In this document: one piece after another, positions 8,607-15,959 of the stretch
Layout of the letters: each line of letters starts with the position of its first letter
How positions within the stretch are numbered: the stretch's first letter is position 1
Source: an uncultured Bacilli bacterium
GTDB lineage: Bacteria > Bacillota_I > Bacilli_A > RF39 > UBA660
Length of the DNA stretch: 22,788 bases
Assembly: GCA_910577075.1 (NCBI GenBank)
Contig: CAJTKV010000011.1
Span: forward strand, 31,186-53,973
Direction: 5' to 3'
The notes under the pieces: model-generated
What the model saw: only the letters and a program-made list of their open reading frames with translations
Told to the model about the DNA's origin: nothing
Databases searched by the model: none
Position numbers and translations under genes: made by a program

Positions 8607-8858
8607 TTATTTTAATATACTTAATAAATCTTCAAATAAACAATCTGGTACTTCTGCTTCGAGAATGCGATTTAATATCTTCTTAGATTGTGCCATTCTT
8701 ATGACATTTTCATCCTTTTTTAAATAGCATCCATGACCATTTACCTTGCCACTTTCATCAATTATTATTCCATCATTCGTTTTGACAATACGAATAAGTT
8801 CATTTTTAGGCAATTTTTCTCTAGTCACTACACAAGTACGCATGGGAATCTTTTTCAT
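8607..8858 (-). CDS. ylxR: YlxR family RNA-binding protein (RNase P modulator RnpM)
   Basis: 83 aa. This is the YlxR/DUF448 family, a small basic protein encoded between nusA and infB in many Gram-positives; in B. subtilis it has been described as an RNase P modulator. Conserved features visible are RTCVVTREKLPKNELIRIV near the N-terminus and GHGCYLKKD in place of the usual GRGAYL motif, followed by a helical C-terminus. The start overlaps the nusA stop by one base (TAATG), with GAGGG 9 nt upstream in the nusA 3' end, so it is coupled to nusA. Family and position are secure. Confidence 0.92.
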   Translation of the reverse strand: MKKIPMRTCVVTREKLPKNELIRIVKTNDGIIIDESGKVNGHGCYLKKDENVIRMAQSKKILNRILEAEVPDCLFEDLLSILK

Positions 8859-9973
8859 TATTGATTTCCCTCTTCTTGAATTTGTTGCATTGTTTTGATG
8901 TTAATTTTAAATTTTGTTAATTTGCTTGCCAAGCGGATATTCATACCCTTTTTGCCAATTGCTAAACTCAAGTTATCGTCATTGACAATGGCAAGTGCTT
9001 CACGTGTTTTAGTATCATCGATAATACTTACGATGACATCTTTAGCTGGACTTAAGGCATTCTTGATATATTCTGCATTATCTTCACTCCATAAGACTAA
9101 GTCCACCTTTTCCCCATTCAATTCACTTAAAATACTGGCAATTCTTGAACCTCTCTCACCAATACATGTTCCAATGGCATCGACGCGATCATTAGTAGAA
9201 GAAACAGCTACTTTACTGCGAACACCTGCTTCACGAGCTACCGCATGAAGTTCCAATGTACCATCTTGTAATTCGGGAATTTCTGTCTCAAATAGACGCT
9301 TTACAAAACCATAATGTTTTCTTGTACATAATACTAAAGGTCCCTTAGTATTAGCTTCCACTTTGGAAATATATACTTTAATGCTTGAACCCATCTTAAC
9401 AGTTTCTCCAGGAATCATTTCCGTTTTTGGCAATATACCTCTCGTACGACCTAAATCAATATAGTAATTGCGATTATCTTCCATTGCTAGAACGCCAACC
9501 ATCAACTCATCTTGTTTATCAGCAAATTCATTAATTATAGAATTTCTCTCTGCTTCTCTAATCTTTTGCGTAACCACTTGTTTACAAGTTGAAGCAGCCA
9601 CACGCCCGAAATCCTTAGGAGTTACTTCTTCTTCAATTGTCTCACCAACATTGATATCTGGAACCATTTTTCTGGCATCTTCAAGTAATAATTGGGCATC
9701 TTCATTAATCTCTGGATCTAAATAGATTATATTTCCCTCTTCGTCAGTTGATTCATCACCTTCAATATATTCATCGACAACGACATAATAACGAATTACT
9801 CTAAATTCACCACTTTTACGATCAATTAATACTTTGACATTTGTCTTGGAATCATAATTTTTCTTATAAGCTGTAATAAGTCCTTGCTCCATAGCATCAT
9901 AGACTGTATCTTCATCAATATTTTTTTCTTCAATAATATTTTTTAATGCTTTTATAAATTCTTTACCATTCAT
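8858..9973 (-). CDS. nusA: Transcription termination/antitermination factor NusA
   Basis: 371 aa, the length of Bacillus NusA, lacking the C-terminal acidic repeats of E. coli. It binds RNA polymerase and modulates pausing, intrinsic termination and rRNA antitermination. Domains in order: polymerase-binding N-terminal domain (~1-125), S1 (~135-200, with MVGVLAMEDNRNYYIDLGRTRGILP), KH1 (~225-285, with IGTCIGERGSRIASILSEL) and KH2 (~295-345, with LAIGKKGMNIRLASKLT). The ATG is preceded by AAAGAGG at 8-9 nt, formed by the last codons of rimP. It overlaps ylxR by one base. Because NusA acts on weak terminators, the leader hairpin at 10254-10275 is a candidate autoregulatory site. Confidence 0.97.
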   Translation of the reverse strand: MNGKEFIKALKNIIEEKNIDEDTVYDAMEQGLITAYKKNYDSKTNVKVLIDRKSGEFRVIRYYVVVDEYIEGDESTDEEGNIIYLDPEINEDAQLLLEDARKMVPDINVGETIEEEVTPKDFGRVAASTCKQVVTQKIREAERNSIINEFADKQDELMVGVLAMEDNRNYYIDLGRTRGILPKTEMIPGETVKMGSSIKVYISKVEANTKGPLVLCTRKHYGFVKRLFETEIPELQDGTLELHAVAREAGVRSKVAVSSTNDRVDAIGTCIGERGSRIASILSELNGEKVDLVLWSEDNAEYIKNALSPAKDVIVSIIDDTKTREALAIVNDDNLSLAIGKKGMNIRLASKLTKFKINIKTMQQIQEEGNQ

Positions 9974-9977
9974 AATA

Positions 9978-10229
9978 CTAACCTCTTTCTTTACTAGATA
10001 TATCTAAGATATATTCTTCATCAATTAAATCATATTCATCTAGAATTGGATTAATTATATTTGTTGCTTCAACAATGGTATCAATATCCAATCCTGATTC
10101 CTTATCAAGAATAATTTTTAAATAATTATACTTGCCTTCAACTTCCCAAGATACACTGTCAACGGTGATATCCATTTTTTTCATTGGCTCTTCTATAATC
10201 TCTCTTACCTTTTTTAAAATATGGTCCAT
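9978..10229 (-). CDS. rimP: Ribosome maturation factor RimP, N-terminal domain only
   Basis: 83 aa. The frame is open to 10253, but GGGAGG lies 6 nt before the ATG at 10229, which gives the typical MDHILKKVREIIEEP start. RimP assists assembly of the 30S head with S12 and is usually about 150 aa, with an N-terminal alpha/beta domain and a C-terminal SH3-like barrel. Here residues 1-83 cover only the first domain, through DSVSWEVEGKYNYLKIILD and YILDISSKERG, which is where other RimPs continue with SSPG..RPL. The stop follows and nusA begins 4 nt later; its Shine-Dalgarno is made from the last rimP codons, so no room or out-of-frame remnant for the barrel exists. It is the first gene of the operon. 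Identity rests on the conserved domain plus position before nusA. Confidence 0.85.
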   Translation of the reverse strand: MDHILKKVREIIEEPMKKMDITVDSVSWEVEGKYNYLKIILDKESGLDIDTIVEATNIINPILDEYDLIDEEYILDISSKERG

Positions 10230-10253
10230 AAAATTCCTCCCAAACAATAACAA

Positions 10254-10275
10254 AAGTGGGAATTTCTGCCCACTT
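10254..10275 (-). promoter_or_regulatory. Leader hairpin of the rimP-nusA operon, possible attenuator
   Basis: Minus strand AAGTGGG, 8-nt loop, CCCACTT: a perfect 7-bp stem, then an interrupted T-rich tract (TTTTGTTATTGTTT). It lies ~10-30 nt after the predicted transcription start and ~25 nt before the rimP start codon. The imperfect T-tract is what a factor-assisted rather than strong terminator would show. Confidence 0.6.
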
Positions 10276-10290
10276 AAACCTGCTAAATAA

Positions 10291-10319
10291 ATTATAACAA
10301 ATTATATTATCAATGTAAA
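10291..10319 (-). promoter_or_regulatory. Promoter of the rimP-nusA-ylxR-infB-rbfA operon
   Basis: Minus strand TTTACA (10319-10314), 17-bp spacer, perfect TATAAT (10296-10291). It overlaps the last codons and stop of the upstream 248-aa gene. A start near 10284 gives a ~55-nt leader containing the hairpin. Confidence 0.8.
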
Positions 10320-11056
10320 GGCTTATTTTGCTTTTGTAAAATACTCTTTACTTCGTCCCTATCACCTTCACATTTATTTTTATATTTTATGTAGGATTTC
10401 CTGCGCTTATGATAGAAGAAAATAATACTATCAATATCGAAATTATCTGCTTTTTTAAATCCTTCTAAATAGGCCTGAATAAAGCCACTTATTAAAAATA
10501 AATCTTGCATATTAGAATGCCCCATAGAGATTAACTGGCTAAAGTTTCCATAAACATTTTCCGTATCAAAAAGGGCTTTAAATATTATATTTTCTACCGA
10601 TGATTCTAAAAAATTATTGGCATCTAAAAAATCCTCTTCTTCGTAGCCAAAAACCCCTAGATAGTCATTCAACACACGCCTACGAAAATTACACGCCGTA
10701 GCTACTTTACCAGCAAGCATAGCTATATAATCACTATTTTCCTTAACAAGCTGTTCATATAGTCTTCTCAATCTAGCTATTTTACTATCTAAATACCCTA
10801 TAAGGGTAACATATAAAGAATATTCAGCATAGGCTTTTTTGCATGCTAAACTTTTTTCTTCTTGTTCTTCCCCGATACATGCCTCAATGGCTTCTCTTGT
10901 CTCAATAACATGAAAATATTCCATTTTGCTAAATCCTGTTTCCATAATTTTTAAGATATCATCGCTTTCAATGATATTTCCCGAATCAATAGATTTGGCA
11001 TTTTCTTTAAGTTCATATAATATCTCTTTAGTTTTTAATCTCGTTTTAGTTAGCAT
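10310..11056 (-). CDS. Hypothetical protein, alpha-helical, 248 aa
   Basis: I do not recognise this family. The frame is well supported: GAGGGGG lies 5 nt before the ATG, and the gene sits between a terminator upstream and the rimP promoter at its end. The protein is soluble, without signal peptide or membrane segment, and looks almost wholly helical, with charged amphipathic stretches (~80-125, YLDSKIARLRRLYEQLV) that could form a coiled coil. The C-terminus is very basic (HKRRKSYIKYKNK). Three of its four cysteines fall in the first half (two around 63-75). No catalytic motif is evident. Its position directly before the nusA operon does not by itself imply a role in translation, because the operon has its own promoter. 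It ends in TGA. Confidence 0.75.
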   Translation of the reverse strand: MLTKTRLKTKEILYELKENAKSIDSGNIIESDDILKIMETGFSKMEYFHVIETREAIEACIGEEQEEKSLACKKAYAEYSLYVTLIGYLDSKIARLRRLYEQLVKENSDYIAMLAGKVATACNFRRRVLNDYLGVFGYEEEDFLDANNFLESSVENIIFKALFDTENVYGNFSQLISMGHSNMQDLFLISGFIQAYLEGFKKADNFDIDSIIFFYHKRRKSYIKYKNKCEGDRDEVKSILQKQNKPLH

Positions 11057-11074
11057 AATATCCCCCTCTTTTGC

Positions 11075-11111
11075 TGCATATTATTGCATATTATATAAAA
11101 AAATGCAATAA
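11075..11111. repeat. Tandem 10-bp repeat and 9-bp inverted repeat
   Basis: TGCATATTAT occurs twice in tandem (11075-11084 and 11085-11094). TTATTGCAT (11081-11089) is the exact inverse of ATGCAATAA (11103-11111), with a 13-bp spacer. The elements lie over the putative promoter of the 248-aa gene and could be an operator. Confidence 0.45.
11080..11108 (-). promoter_or_regulatory. Possible promoter of the 248-aa gene
   Basis: Minus strand TTGCAT, 17-bp spacer, AATAAT, about 24 nt before the start codon. A second TATAAT (11095-11090) has no matching upstream box. The region is AT-rich, so chance matches are likely. Confidence 0.35.
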
Positions 11112-11133
11112 GCACTTATTTCAATAAGTGCTT
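11097..11133 (-). terminator. Terminator of the fmt-pgsA operon
   Basis: Minus-strand stem AAGCACTTATT/AATAAGTGCTT, up to 11 bp with a very small loop, then ATTGC and seven T. The pgsA-like stop codon (11116-11118) lies inside the stem. Confidence 0.8.
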
Positions 11134-11790
11134 TGATAATGGTAAATCTTTATGTGATAGAAAGTAATCTGTATCAAATAGTACATACATCAATCGCTCA
11201 TCATCTTTAAAACGGTATTTAAATTTAGGCTTTTCGCTTCTCAATTCTTTAATAATATGACGCGAATAATCTAAGACAACCATAAGTTCCGATCCACTAG
11301 TAATTAAAACTGATGATACCAAGAGGACATCTTTATTTTCAATAATAGAATTTATAAGTGGAACATCATAAGTAGTTAAAGAATGCTCAAACATAATTAC
11401 TAAGCCAAATACCGTGCTTATTCCTAGTAACCACATTTTGAACTTACCAAGGAATGTCGATTTTGTTGTTGCTCCCCTCAATGCTGCATAGATATTTATT
11501 CCTGCAATAATGGCTTCAAAGATCACTAGAGAATAGTATATTGGAAATATTCCAGCAACAATAAGTAAAAGAACAATGCCAAATATTTTATCAGCTACAC
11601 TGTCAGCAATACTTCCAAATAGACTTTGAACGTGAAATGTTCTCGCCAAGAAGCCATCAAAGAAGTCTGTCAAAAGAATAATAGAGACAAAAATCAATAT
11701 CGTCCACGAATCAAATATATGCCATATAATGGGCAAAACAAGAGTTGCTATTATGCGCAACAGCGTTAAAAAATTGACAAACTTTTTCAT
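11116..11790 (-). CDS. pgsA: CDP-alcohol phosphatidyltransferase, PgsA-like
   Basis: 224 aa from ATG 11790; an in-frame GTG at 11799 directly abuts the upstream stop, but AGGTG lies 6 nt before the ATG. The CDP-alcohol phosphatidyltransferase signature D-x2-DG-x2-AR-x8-G-x3-D-x3-D is complete (DFFDGFLAR ... GSIADSVADK, about residues 42-66). There are several membrane segments. The N-terminus MKKFVNFLTLLRI is typical of PgsA, which makes phosphatidylglycerophosphate from CDP-diacylglycerol and glycerol-3-phosphate. It is longer than usual PgsA by a ~40-residue hydrophilic C-terminal tail. The family is certain; glycerol-3-phosphate as substrate is inferred, since cardiolipin synthase-like and inositol relatives share the motif. 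It is the last gene after fmt and a membrane-anchored unknown. Confidence 0.88.
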   Translation of the reverse strand: MKKFVNFLTLLRIIATLVLPIIWHIFDSWTILIFVSIILLTDFFDGFLARTFHVQSLFGSIADSVADKIFGIVLLLIVAGIFPIYYSLVIFEAIIAGINIYAALRGATTKSTFLGKFKMWLLGISTVFGLVIMFEHSLTTYDVPLINSIIENKDVLLVSSVLITSGSELMVVLDYSRHIIKELRSEKPKFKYRFKDDERLMYVLFDTDYFLSHKDLPLSKHLLK

Positions 11791-11799
11791 TAAACTCAC

Positions 11800-12468
11800 C
11801 TACTCATATACAATAGTATATTTTTCTTTCTCGCTAATTATTTCAATATTAGTTAAAATGCTTTCTTTAACTGTCGTTGTTACTTTATATGCAATATTGT
11901 TAATAGTTATATCATAATTATATAATACTTTCTCATTATTTATCATTTTAGTTGGAATATTATTTTTTAAGATTTCTATCATATTAGCTGGAACAATAAA
12001 ATCAATATTGAGACCATTCAATATTTTATCATTTTCTATTTCATGATCTAAAGTAACCTCATAAAGAACATTATTTTCAATCTTAAACTTTTTAGTTAAT
12101 TTATCTGTTTCATAATAACCTGTTATATTTTCTCCATTATTTACGGCATCAACGACAGCTTTTTGACCATTAATCTCTATCTCCATGTAGACATCTTTAT
12201 TATTTTTTACGACATTTTCTAAGACATCTTTATATGTTATTGTCTCAACTGCTTTAGTTGTCGATGATACATGGGTATTTGCAACGTTCTTTTTCGTACC
12301 AGTTTTATTTCCCGCAACATTTACAACCAAGATAAAGATAAATATAAATATAAAATATAATCCTAATTTTATAACACTTCTAAATCCTGGTACATTTTTC
12401 CAATTGCGAATAAAGACATCAAAAAAGTTTTCTTGTCTATTCTCCTCTTCTGTTTTTCTCTTTTTCAT
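11800..12468 (-). CDS. Hypothetical membrane-anchored extracytoplasmic protein
   Basis: 222 aa, family not recognised. A charged cytoplasmic N-terminus (~1-33, starting MKKRKTEEENRQ) is followed by one membrane segment (~34-52) and an extracytoplasmic region of ~165 residues. The latter alternates short beta-like strands and reads like an envelope protein of two similar halves (EIEINGQKAVVDAV, then later YNYDITINNIAYKVTTTV). No cysteines or catalytic motif are visible. It begins 1 nt after the fmt stop, with its AGGTGG Shine-Dalgarno formed by the last fmt codons, and its stop abuts the pgsA-like gene. It is therefore translated as the middle gene of a tight three-gene operon. Confidence 0.8.
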   Translation of the reverse strand: MKKRKTEEENRQENFFDVFIRNWKNVPGFRSVIKLGLYFIFIFIFILVVNVAGNKTGTKKNVANTHVSSTTKAVETITYKDVLENVVKNNKDVYMEIEINGQKAVVDAVNNGENITGYYETDKLTKKFKIENNVLYEVTLDHEIENDKILNGLNIDFIVPANMIEILKNNIPTKMINNEKVLYNYDITINNIAYKVTTTVKESILTNIEIISEKEKYTIVYE

Positions 12469-12469
12469 T

Positions 12470-13402
12470 TTATCCCACCTTTTTATTTATTAAATTTTCT
12501 TTCTTATAGCCATTAAAAAAATCTCTTACCATCATATTCTTTTTGCCAGATGGTTTTATCTCTCGTATATTAACACAGCCATCTTGACAGTTTATGCTAA
12601 AGTAATCCTTGCCAACTTCACTAATAACGCCAACTTCTCCCGTCTTAGTAGAACCAACCTCAGCGCTTAATATTTTCCACTCCTCGTCATCAACTAAAAT
12701 ATTGGCAAGTGGTTCAGGATTTAAAGCTCTAATCTTATTGACGATATTTTTCGCTGCATCATTAAAATCAAGGCGCTCATCTTCACGTTTTAACATGCCC
12801 ACATAAGTTGCTTCACTTTCATCTTGGGCAAGAGAAAAATTGGTCTCATCGACAATGCTTGGCAAAGTCTTCATAAGTAAATCTGCTCCTAAGACGCTTA
12901 ACTTCTCTGACAATGTCCCATAGGTATCCGCACTTTCAATGGAAATTTCCGAAGCATGAATAATATTTCCCGTATCTATTCCCTCATCCATGTACATAAT
13001 AGTTATTCCCGTTTTCTCTTCTCCATTCATAATAACGGCTGTTATTGGCGATGCTCCACGATACTTAGGAAGCAATGAAGCATGAACATTGATACAGCCA
13101 AGCGGCGGATACTCAAGAATAGCTGTTGGAACAATTTGACCATAAGCACAAGTGATGATAATATCTGGATCCTTGTCTAAAATAACTTGATAATCATTTT
13201 TCAAGCGATGGGGTTTAAATACTTCAATTCCCCTAGAAGCTGCCAAAACCGCTACCGGAGAAGGAGTCAAGACTCTCTTTCTTCCCACCTCTTTATCCTC
13301 TTTTGTTACTACTAATACAACATTAGTATTTTCAATTAACTCTTTTAATACTGGAACGGCAAAATCTGGCGTTCCCATAAAGACGACTTTTAAATCTTTC
13401 AT
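12470..13402 (-). CDS. fmt: Methionyl-tRNA formyltransferase
   Basis: 310 aa. Fmt transfers a formyl group from 10-formyl-tetrahydrofolate to initiator Met-tRNA. Visible are the N-terminal Rossmann-like FMGTPDFAVPVL, the TCAYGQIVP and NVHASLLPKYRGASPI segments that carry the conserved Asn-His of the active site, and MYMDEGIDTGNI with the catalytic Asp. The C-terminal tRNA-binding barrel covers ~205-310. The frame is open to a GTG at 13411, but AGGTG is spaced 6 nt before ATG 13402. A TATAAT at 13425-13420 lies so close that the leader would be only ~10 nt. It starts an operon with an anchored unknown and pgsA. The usual partner def is not in the window. It supplies fMet-tRNA for IF-2, encoded nearby. 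Confidence 0.96.
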   Translation of the reverse strand: MKDLKVVFMGTPDFAVPVLKELIENTNVVLVVTKEDKEVGRKRVLTPSPVAVLAASRGIEVFKPHRLKNDYQVILDKDPDIIITCAYGQIVPTAILEYPPLGCINVHASLLPKYRGASPITAVIMNGEEKTGITIMYMDEGIDTGNIIHASEISIESADTYGTLSEKLSVLGADLLMKTLPSIVDETNFSLAQDESEATYVGMLKREDERLDFNDAAKNIVNKIRALNPEPLANILVDDEEWKILSAEVGSTKTGEVGVISEVGKDYFSINCQDGCVNIREIKPSGKKNMMVRDFFNGYKKENLINKKVG

Positions 13403-13458
13403 ATGCCTCACCTATCCCTATTATACTAAAAAATTTACTTTATTAATAGATTTAATTT

Positions 13459-13467
13459 TGCTATACT
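13459..13467 (+). promoter_or_regulatory. Extended -10 promoter of the plus-strand membrane gene
   Basis: TGCTATACT is an extended -10 (TG-n-TATACT) without a clear -35. It lies ~20 nt before the ATG at 13488. It is divergent from the fmt promoter region; the intergenic gap is only 85 bp. Confidence 0.55.
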
Positions 13468-13487
13468 TTAAATAGAGGTCGAGTTTA

Positions 13488-14975
13488 ATGAAAAAGAAAA
13501 ATATTTTAAAGTTACTATTAATTTTTTTAATAGGAGCTATTTTTATTACTTTAATGAGTAAAAATTCCTTTCTCTTTAAGTTCAATGATTGGTGGGATGC
13601 CAATGCCTTCATGACTGTTGGTAAGAGTATCTGGCATGGCATAGTTCCCTATCGCGATTTATTTGAACAAAAGGGTCCATATCTCTATTTTATCTATGCC
13701 ATAGCAACGCTTATATCAAGTAAGACATTTATTGGCGTTTATCTATTAGAATTGCTAGCAATGTTTATTAATTTAATCTTTGTAAGAAAAATAATCAAAT
13801 TATTTTATAAAGATGAAAAATATAGTTTTTTAGGAATCTTGATATATTGTTTTTCTGCCTTCTTTGTCTTTACATTTGGTCATGGAGGAAGCGCTGAAGA
13901 GTTTACCTTGCCATTAATGTTCATAAGTTTATTTTATTATATTAAATATTTAAAAGATAAAAAAGAGGAAAATATAAGTAAAAGAATATTGTTACTTAAT
14001 GGCATCATTGCTGGTATTGTTTTTTGGATTAAGTATTCCCTTTTGGGATTCTGGTTTATATTTGCGGCAACAGTATGTCTAATTCCTCTATTTAAAAAGG
14101 ATCTAAAGACAGCTATCATAAATGGATTAGTATTTATTGCGGGAATGCTTTTAGCTTCTCTTCCATGTTTAATATATTTCTTCTTAAATCATGCCATTGG
14201 TGATTTATTTAATATTTATTTACTCGTCAATATGTCTTCTTATGCCTCAAAGACTAGTTTCTTACTAAAAATATGGAAGATGACTTATATCTTACTTGGC
14301 AACATATTTGGCAATATACCTTACCTATTCCTAATATTAATTCCCCTTATTATACTCTATAAAAAGGATATCTTTAAGGGAAGAAAAAATGCTAAAATAT
14401 GGTTTACTTTAGCCTTTCTATTCACGGGCATAATGACCTTTATCGGAGGAACATCATATTTTTATTACGGTTATATTCTTACTCCCTTTACCATTATAGG
14501 TATACTTTATATTATCGATATATTAAATAGAAAAAAAATCAAAATTAAAAATTATCATTTGGCAATACTAGGATTACTATTCTTAACAATTTTACTGATA
14601 ACTTCGGATAATACCAAATATATGAAATGGAAAAAAAGTGATTATGCTCAATTTATATTTGCCGATATTATCAATCAAAGTGAGGAGAAGACTTTACTTA
14701 ATTATTATGGTTTAGATTTTGGTCTTTATTTGACTACTGACACAGTACCTCAATATTACTACTTTATGCGCAACAATATTCCCAATGAAAACTATCCCAA
14801 AATGCGCAAAGCTCAAAGAAAATACATCAAAAGTGACACAAGACCTAAATATGTTATCGCCAAAAAGAAATATAATCTTTTAACAGAATATTACGATATT
14901 ATCGCCGTCAAAAAACAGAAATATGAGCATAGAAACATAACTTATTATTTATACGAAAGAAAAAACAGCCAATAA
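13488..14975 (+). CDS. Polytopic membrane protein, GT-C (family 39-like) glycosyltransferase
   Basis: 495 aa with about 11-13 membrane segments. After the first segment comes an acidic loop (WWDANAFMTVGKSIWHGIVPYRD, then LFEQKGPYLY), the arrangement seen in dolichyl/undecaprenyl-phosphate-sugar-dependent GT-C enzymes, where an early loop Asp is catalytic. The last ~110 residues are hydrophilic and probably extracytoplasmic. The role would be adding sugars from a lipid carrier to a surface polymer; acceptor and sugar are unknown. The start has GAGG about 9 nt upstream. It is the only clear plus-strand gene here, divergent from fmt and convergent with nrnA; its stop lies inside a shared hairpin. 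No other glycosylation genes are adjacent. The GT-C call is based on loop pattern and topology, so moderate. Confidence 0.75.
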   Translation: MKKKNILKLLLIFLIGAIFITLMSKNSFLFKFNDWWDANAFMTVGKSIWHGIVPYRDLFEQKGPYLYFIYAIATLISSKTFIGVYLLELLAMFINLIFVRKIIKLFYKDEKYSFLGILIYCFSAFFVFTFGHGGSAEEFTLPLMFISLFYYIKYLKDKKEENISKRILLLNGIIAGIVFWIKYSLLGFWFIFAATVCLIPLFKKDLKTAIINGLVFIAGMLLASLPCLIYFFLNHAIGDLFNIYLLVNMSSYASKTSFLLKIWKMTYILLGNIFGNIPYLFLILIPLIILYKKDIFKGRKNAKIWFTLAFLFTGIMTFIGGTSYFYYGYILTPFTIIGILYIIDILNRKKIKIKNYHLAILGLLFLTILLITSDNTKYMKWKKSDYAQFIFADIINQSEEKTLLNYYGLDFGLYLTTDTVPQYYYFMRNNIPNENYPKMRKAQRKYIKSDTRPKYVIAKKKYNLLTEYYDIIAVKKQKYEHRNITYYLYERKNSQ

Positions 14976-14990
14976 TTTATTGGTTGTTTT
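14962..14990. terminator. Bidirectional terminator between convergent genes
   Basis: A 13-bp stem with one G-U pair (AAAACAGCCAATA/TATTGGTTGTTTT) and a 3-nt loop. The stop codons of both convergent genes (14973-14975 plus, 14977-14979 minus) fall inside it, one base apart. The run of six T is better on the minus side. Confidence 0.85.
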
Positions 14991-15939
14991 CTTTATCCTC
15001 TTTGCAACGTTTATCCAATGCTTCAAATAATAGATCAACTTCCTCTTCGCTCTTTAAACGCGCCCCTGATGCAAATTTATGTCCGCCTCCATTATATTCT
15101 TCGGCAACATCATTAATGACAAGCCCACGACTGCGGATGTTTATCTTATATAAGCCCATTTTATCATCAAAAGATGAAAATGCCCATGCTTTAAGTTCGC
15201 GAATAAAATTAAGGTTATTGACCATATTCGAGGCCGTACTAGAATCTACTTCATATTTTTTTATAACATCATCAGTTATTTTAATATAGCCAAAGCCATT
15301 TTCGGTTATTGTTAAATTATTGATGATGTAAGCTTCAAAACGTCGTTCATTAATACTTCGATCATATAAATTTTGATAAAGTCCCATCAAATCAAGATCG
15401 TAATCATTTAATAATTTAGATGATAACTCTAAAGTCTTACCACTAGTATAGGAAAGCAAGAAGCGATCTGAATCGGCAACTATTCCTAAATATAGTTTAC
15501 TAGCTATATCCTTATTAATCTTAAGTTTAGTTTTATAGACAAGTTCGGTAATCAATTGACAAGCACTGCTTGATGACTCATCTACTAACTCCAAATCACA
15601 TATTACTTCATCACATGGATGATGATCTATTTTAATGGTAAAATCATACCTTGGCTTATAAGCCCCATCAACGCGATCAAAACGCGGAACATCCGTAATA
15701 ATCAATAGAGCATGCTCTAAAGTCGATTCATCAACTTTATCCAATATTCCCAAGAATTTAAATCTTGAAACTCCTGTTCCTACCGCATACACTTTCTTAT
15801 GAGGAAAGTTATATTCAATTATATCTTTTAAAGCCAATTGACTTGCTATCGCATCGGGATCAGGTCCTACGTGACGAGCTATGACAATCGTATCATACTC
15901 TTTTATTTTTTTTAATATTTGTTTGAAGATTGAATTCAT
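14977..15939 (-). CDS. nrnA: DHH/DHHA1 phosphoesterase, NrnA-type
   Basis: 320 aa. The frame opens at a TTG (15945), but GGGGG lies ~6 nt before the ATG at 15939. All DHH family motifs are present: HVGPDPDA (~23-30), ITDVPRFDR (~81), the DHHP motif (~105-108), VADSDRF (~155), and the DHHA1-domain GGGHKFASGA near 287-297. NrnA degrades short RNA oligonucleotides (nanoRNase) and in several Bacillota also hydrolyses pAp or linear pApA from c-di-AMP. The GGGH-containing C-terminal domain binds substrate. It starts 20 nt after the ackA stop with no terminator between, so it is co-transcribed with ackA. No GGDEF or transmembrane part is present, so it is not GdpP. Confidence 0.93.
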   Translation of the reverse strand: MNSIFKQILKKIKEYDTIVIARHVGPDPDAIASQLALKDIIEYNFPHKKVYAVGTGVSRFKFLGILDKVDESTLEHALLIITDVPRFDRVDGAYKPRYDFTIKIDHHPCDEVICDLELVDESSSSACQLITELVYKTKLKINKDIASKLYLGIVADSDRFLLSYTSGKTLELSSKLLNDYDLDLMGLYQNLYDRSINERRFEAYIINNLTITENGFGYIKITDDVIKKYEVDSSTASNMVNNLNFIRELKAWAFSSFDDKMGLYKINIRSRGLVINDVAEEYNGGGHKFASGARLKSEEEVDLLFEALDKRCKEDKENNQ

Positions 15940-15959
15940 GTTCAACCCCCTTTTCTATC

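Noticed and set aside
8895..9725. Two plus-strand open frames (117 and 85 aa) antisense to nusA
   Set aside because: They lack ribosome binding sites and overlap conserved KH and S1 coding sequence; ordinary shadows.
13421..13642. 73-aa minus-strand frame overlapping the start of the GT-C-like gene
   Set aside because: No family features and no ribosome binding site; it is the antisense shadow of the plus-strand gene and its promoter.
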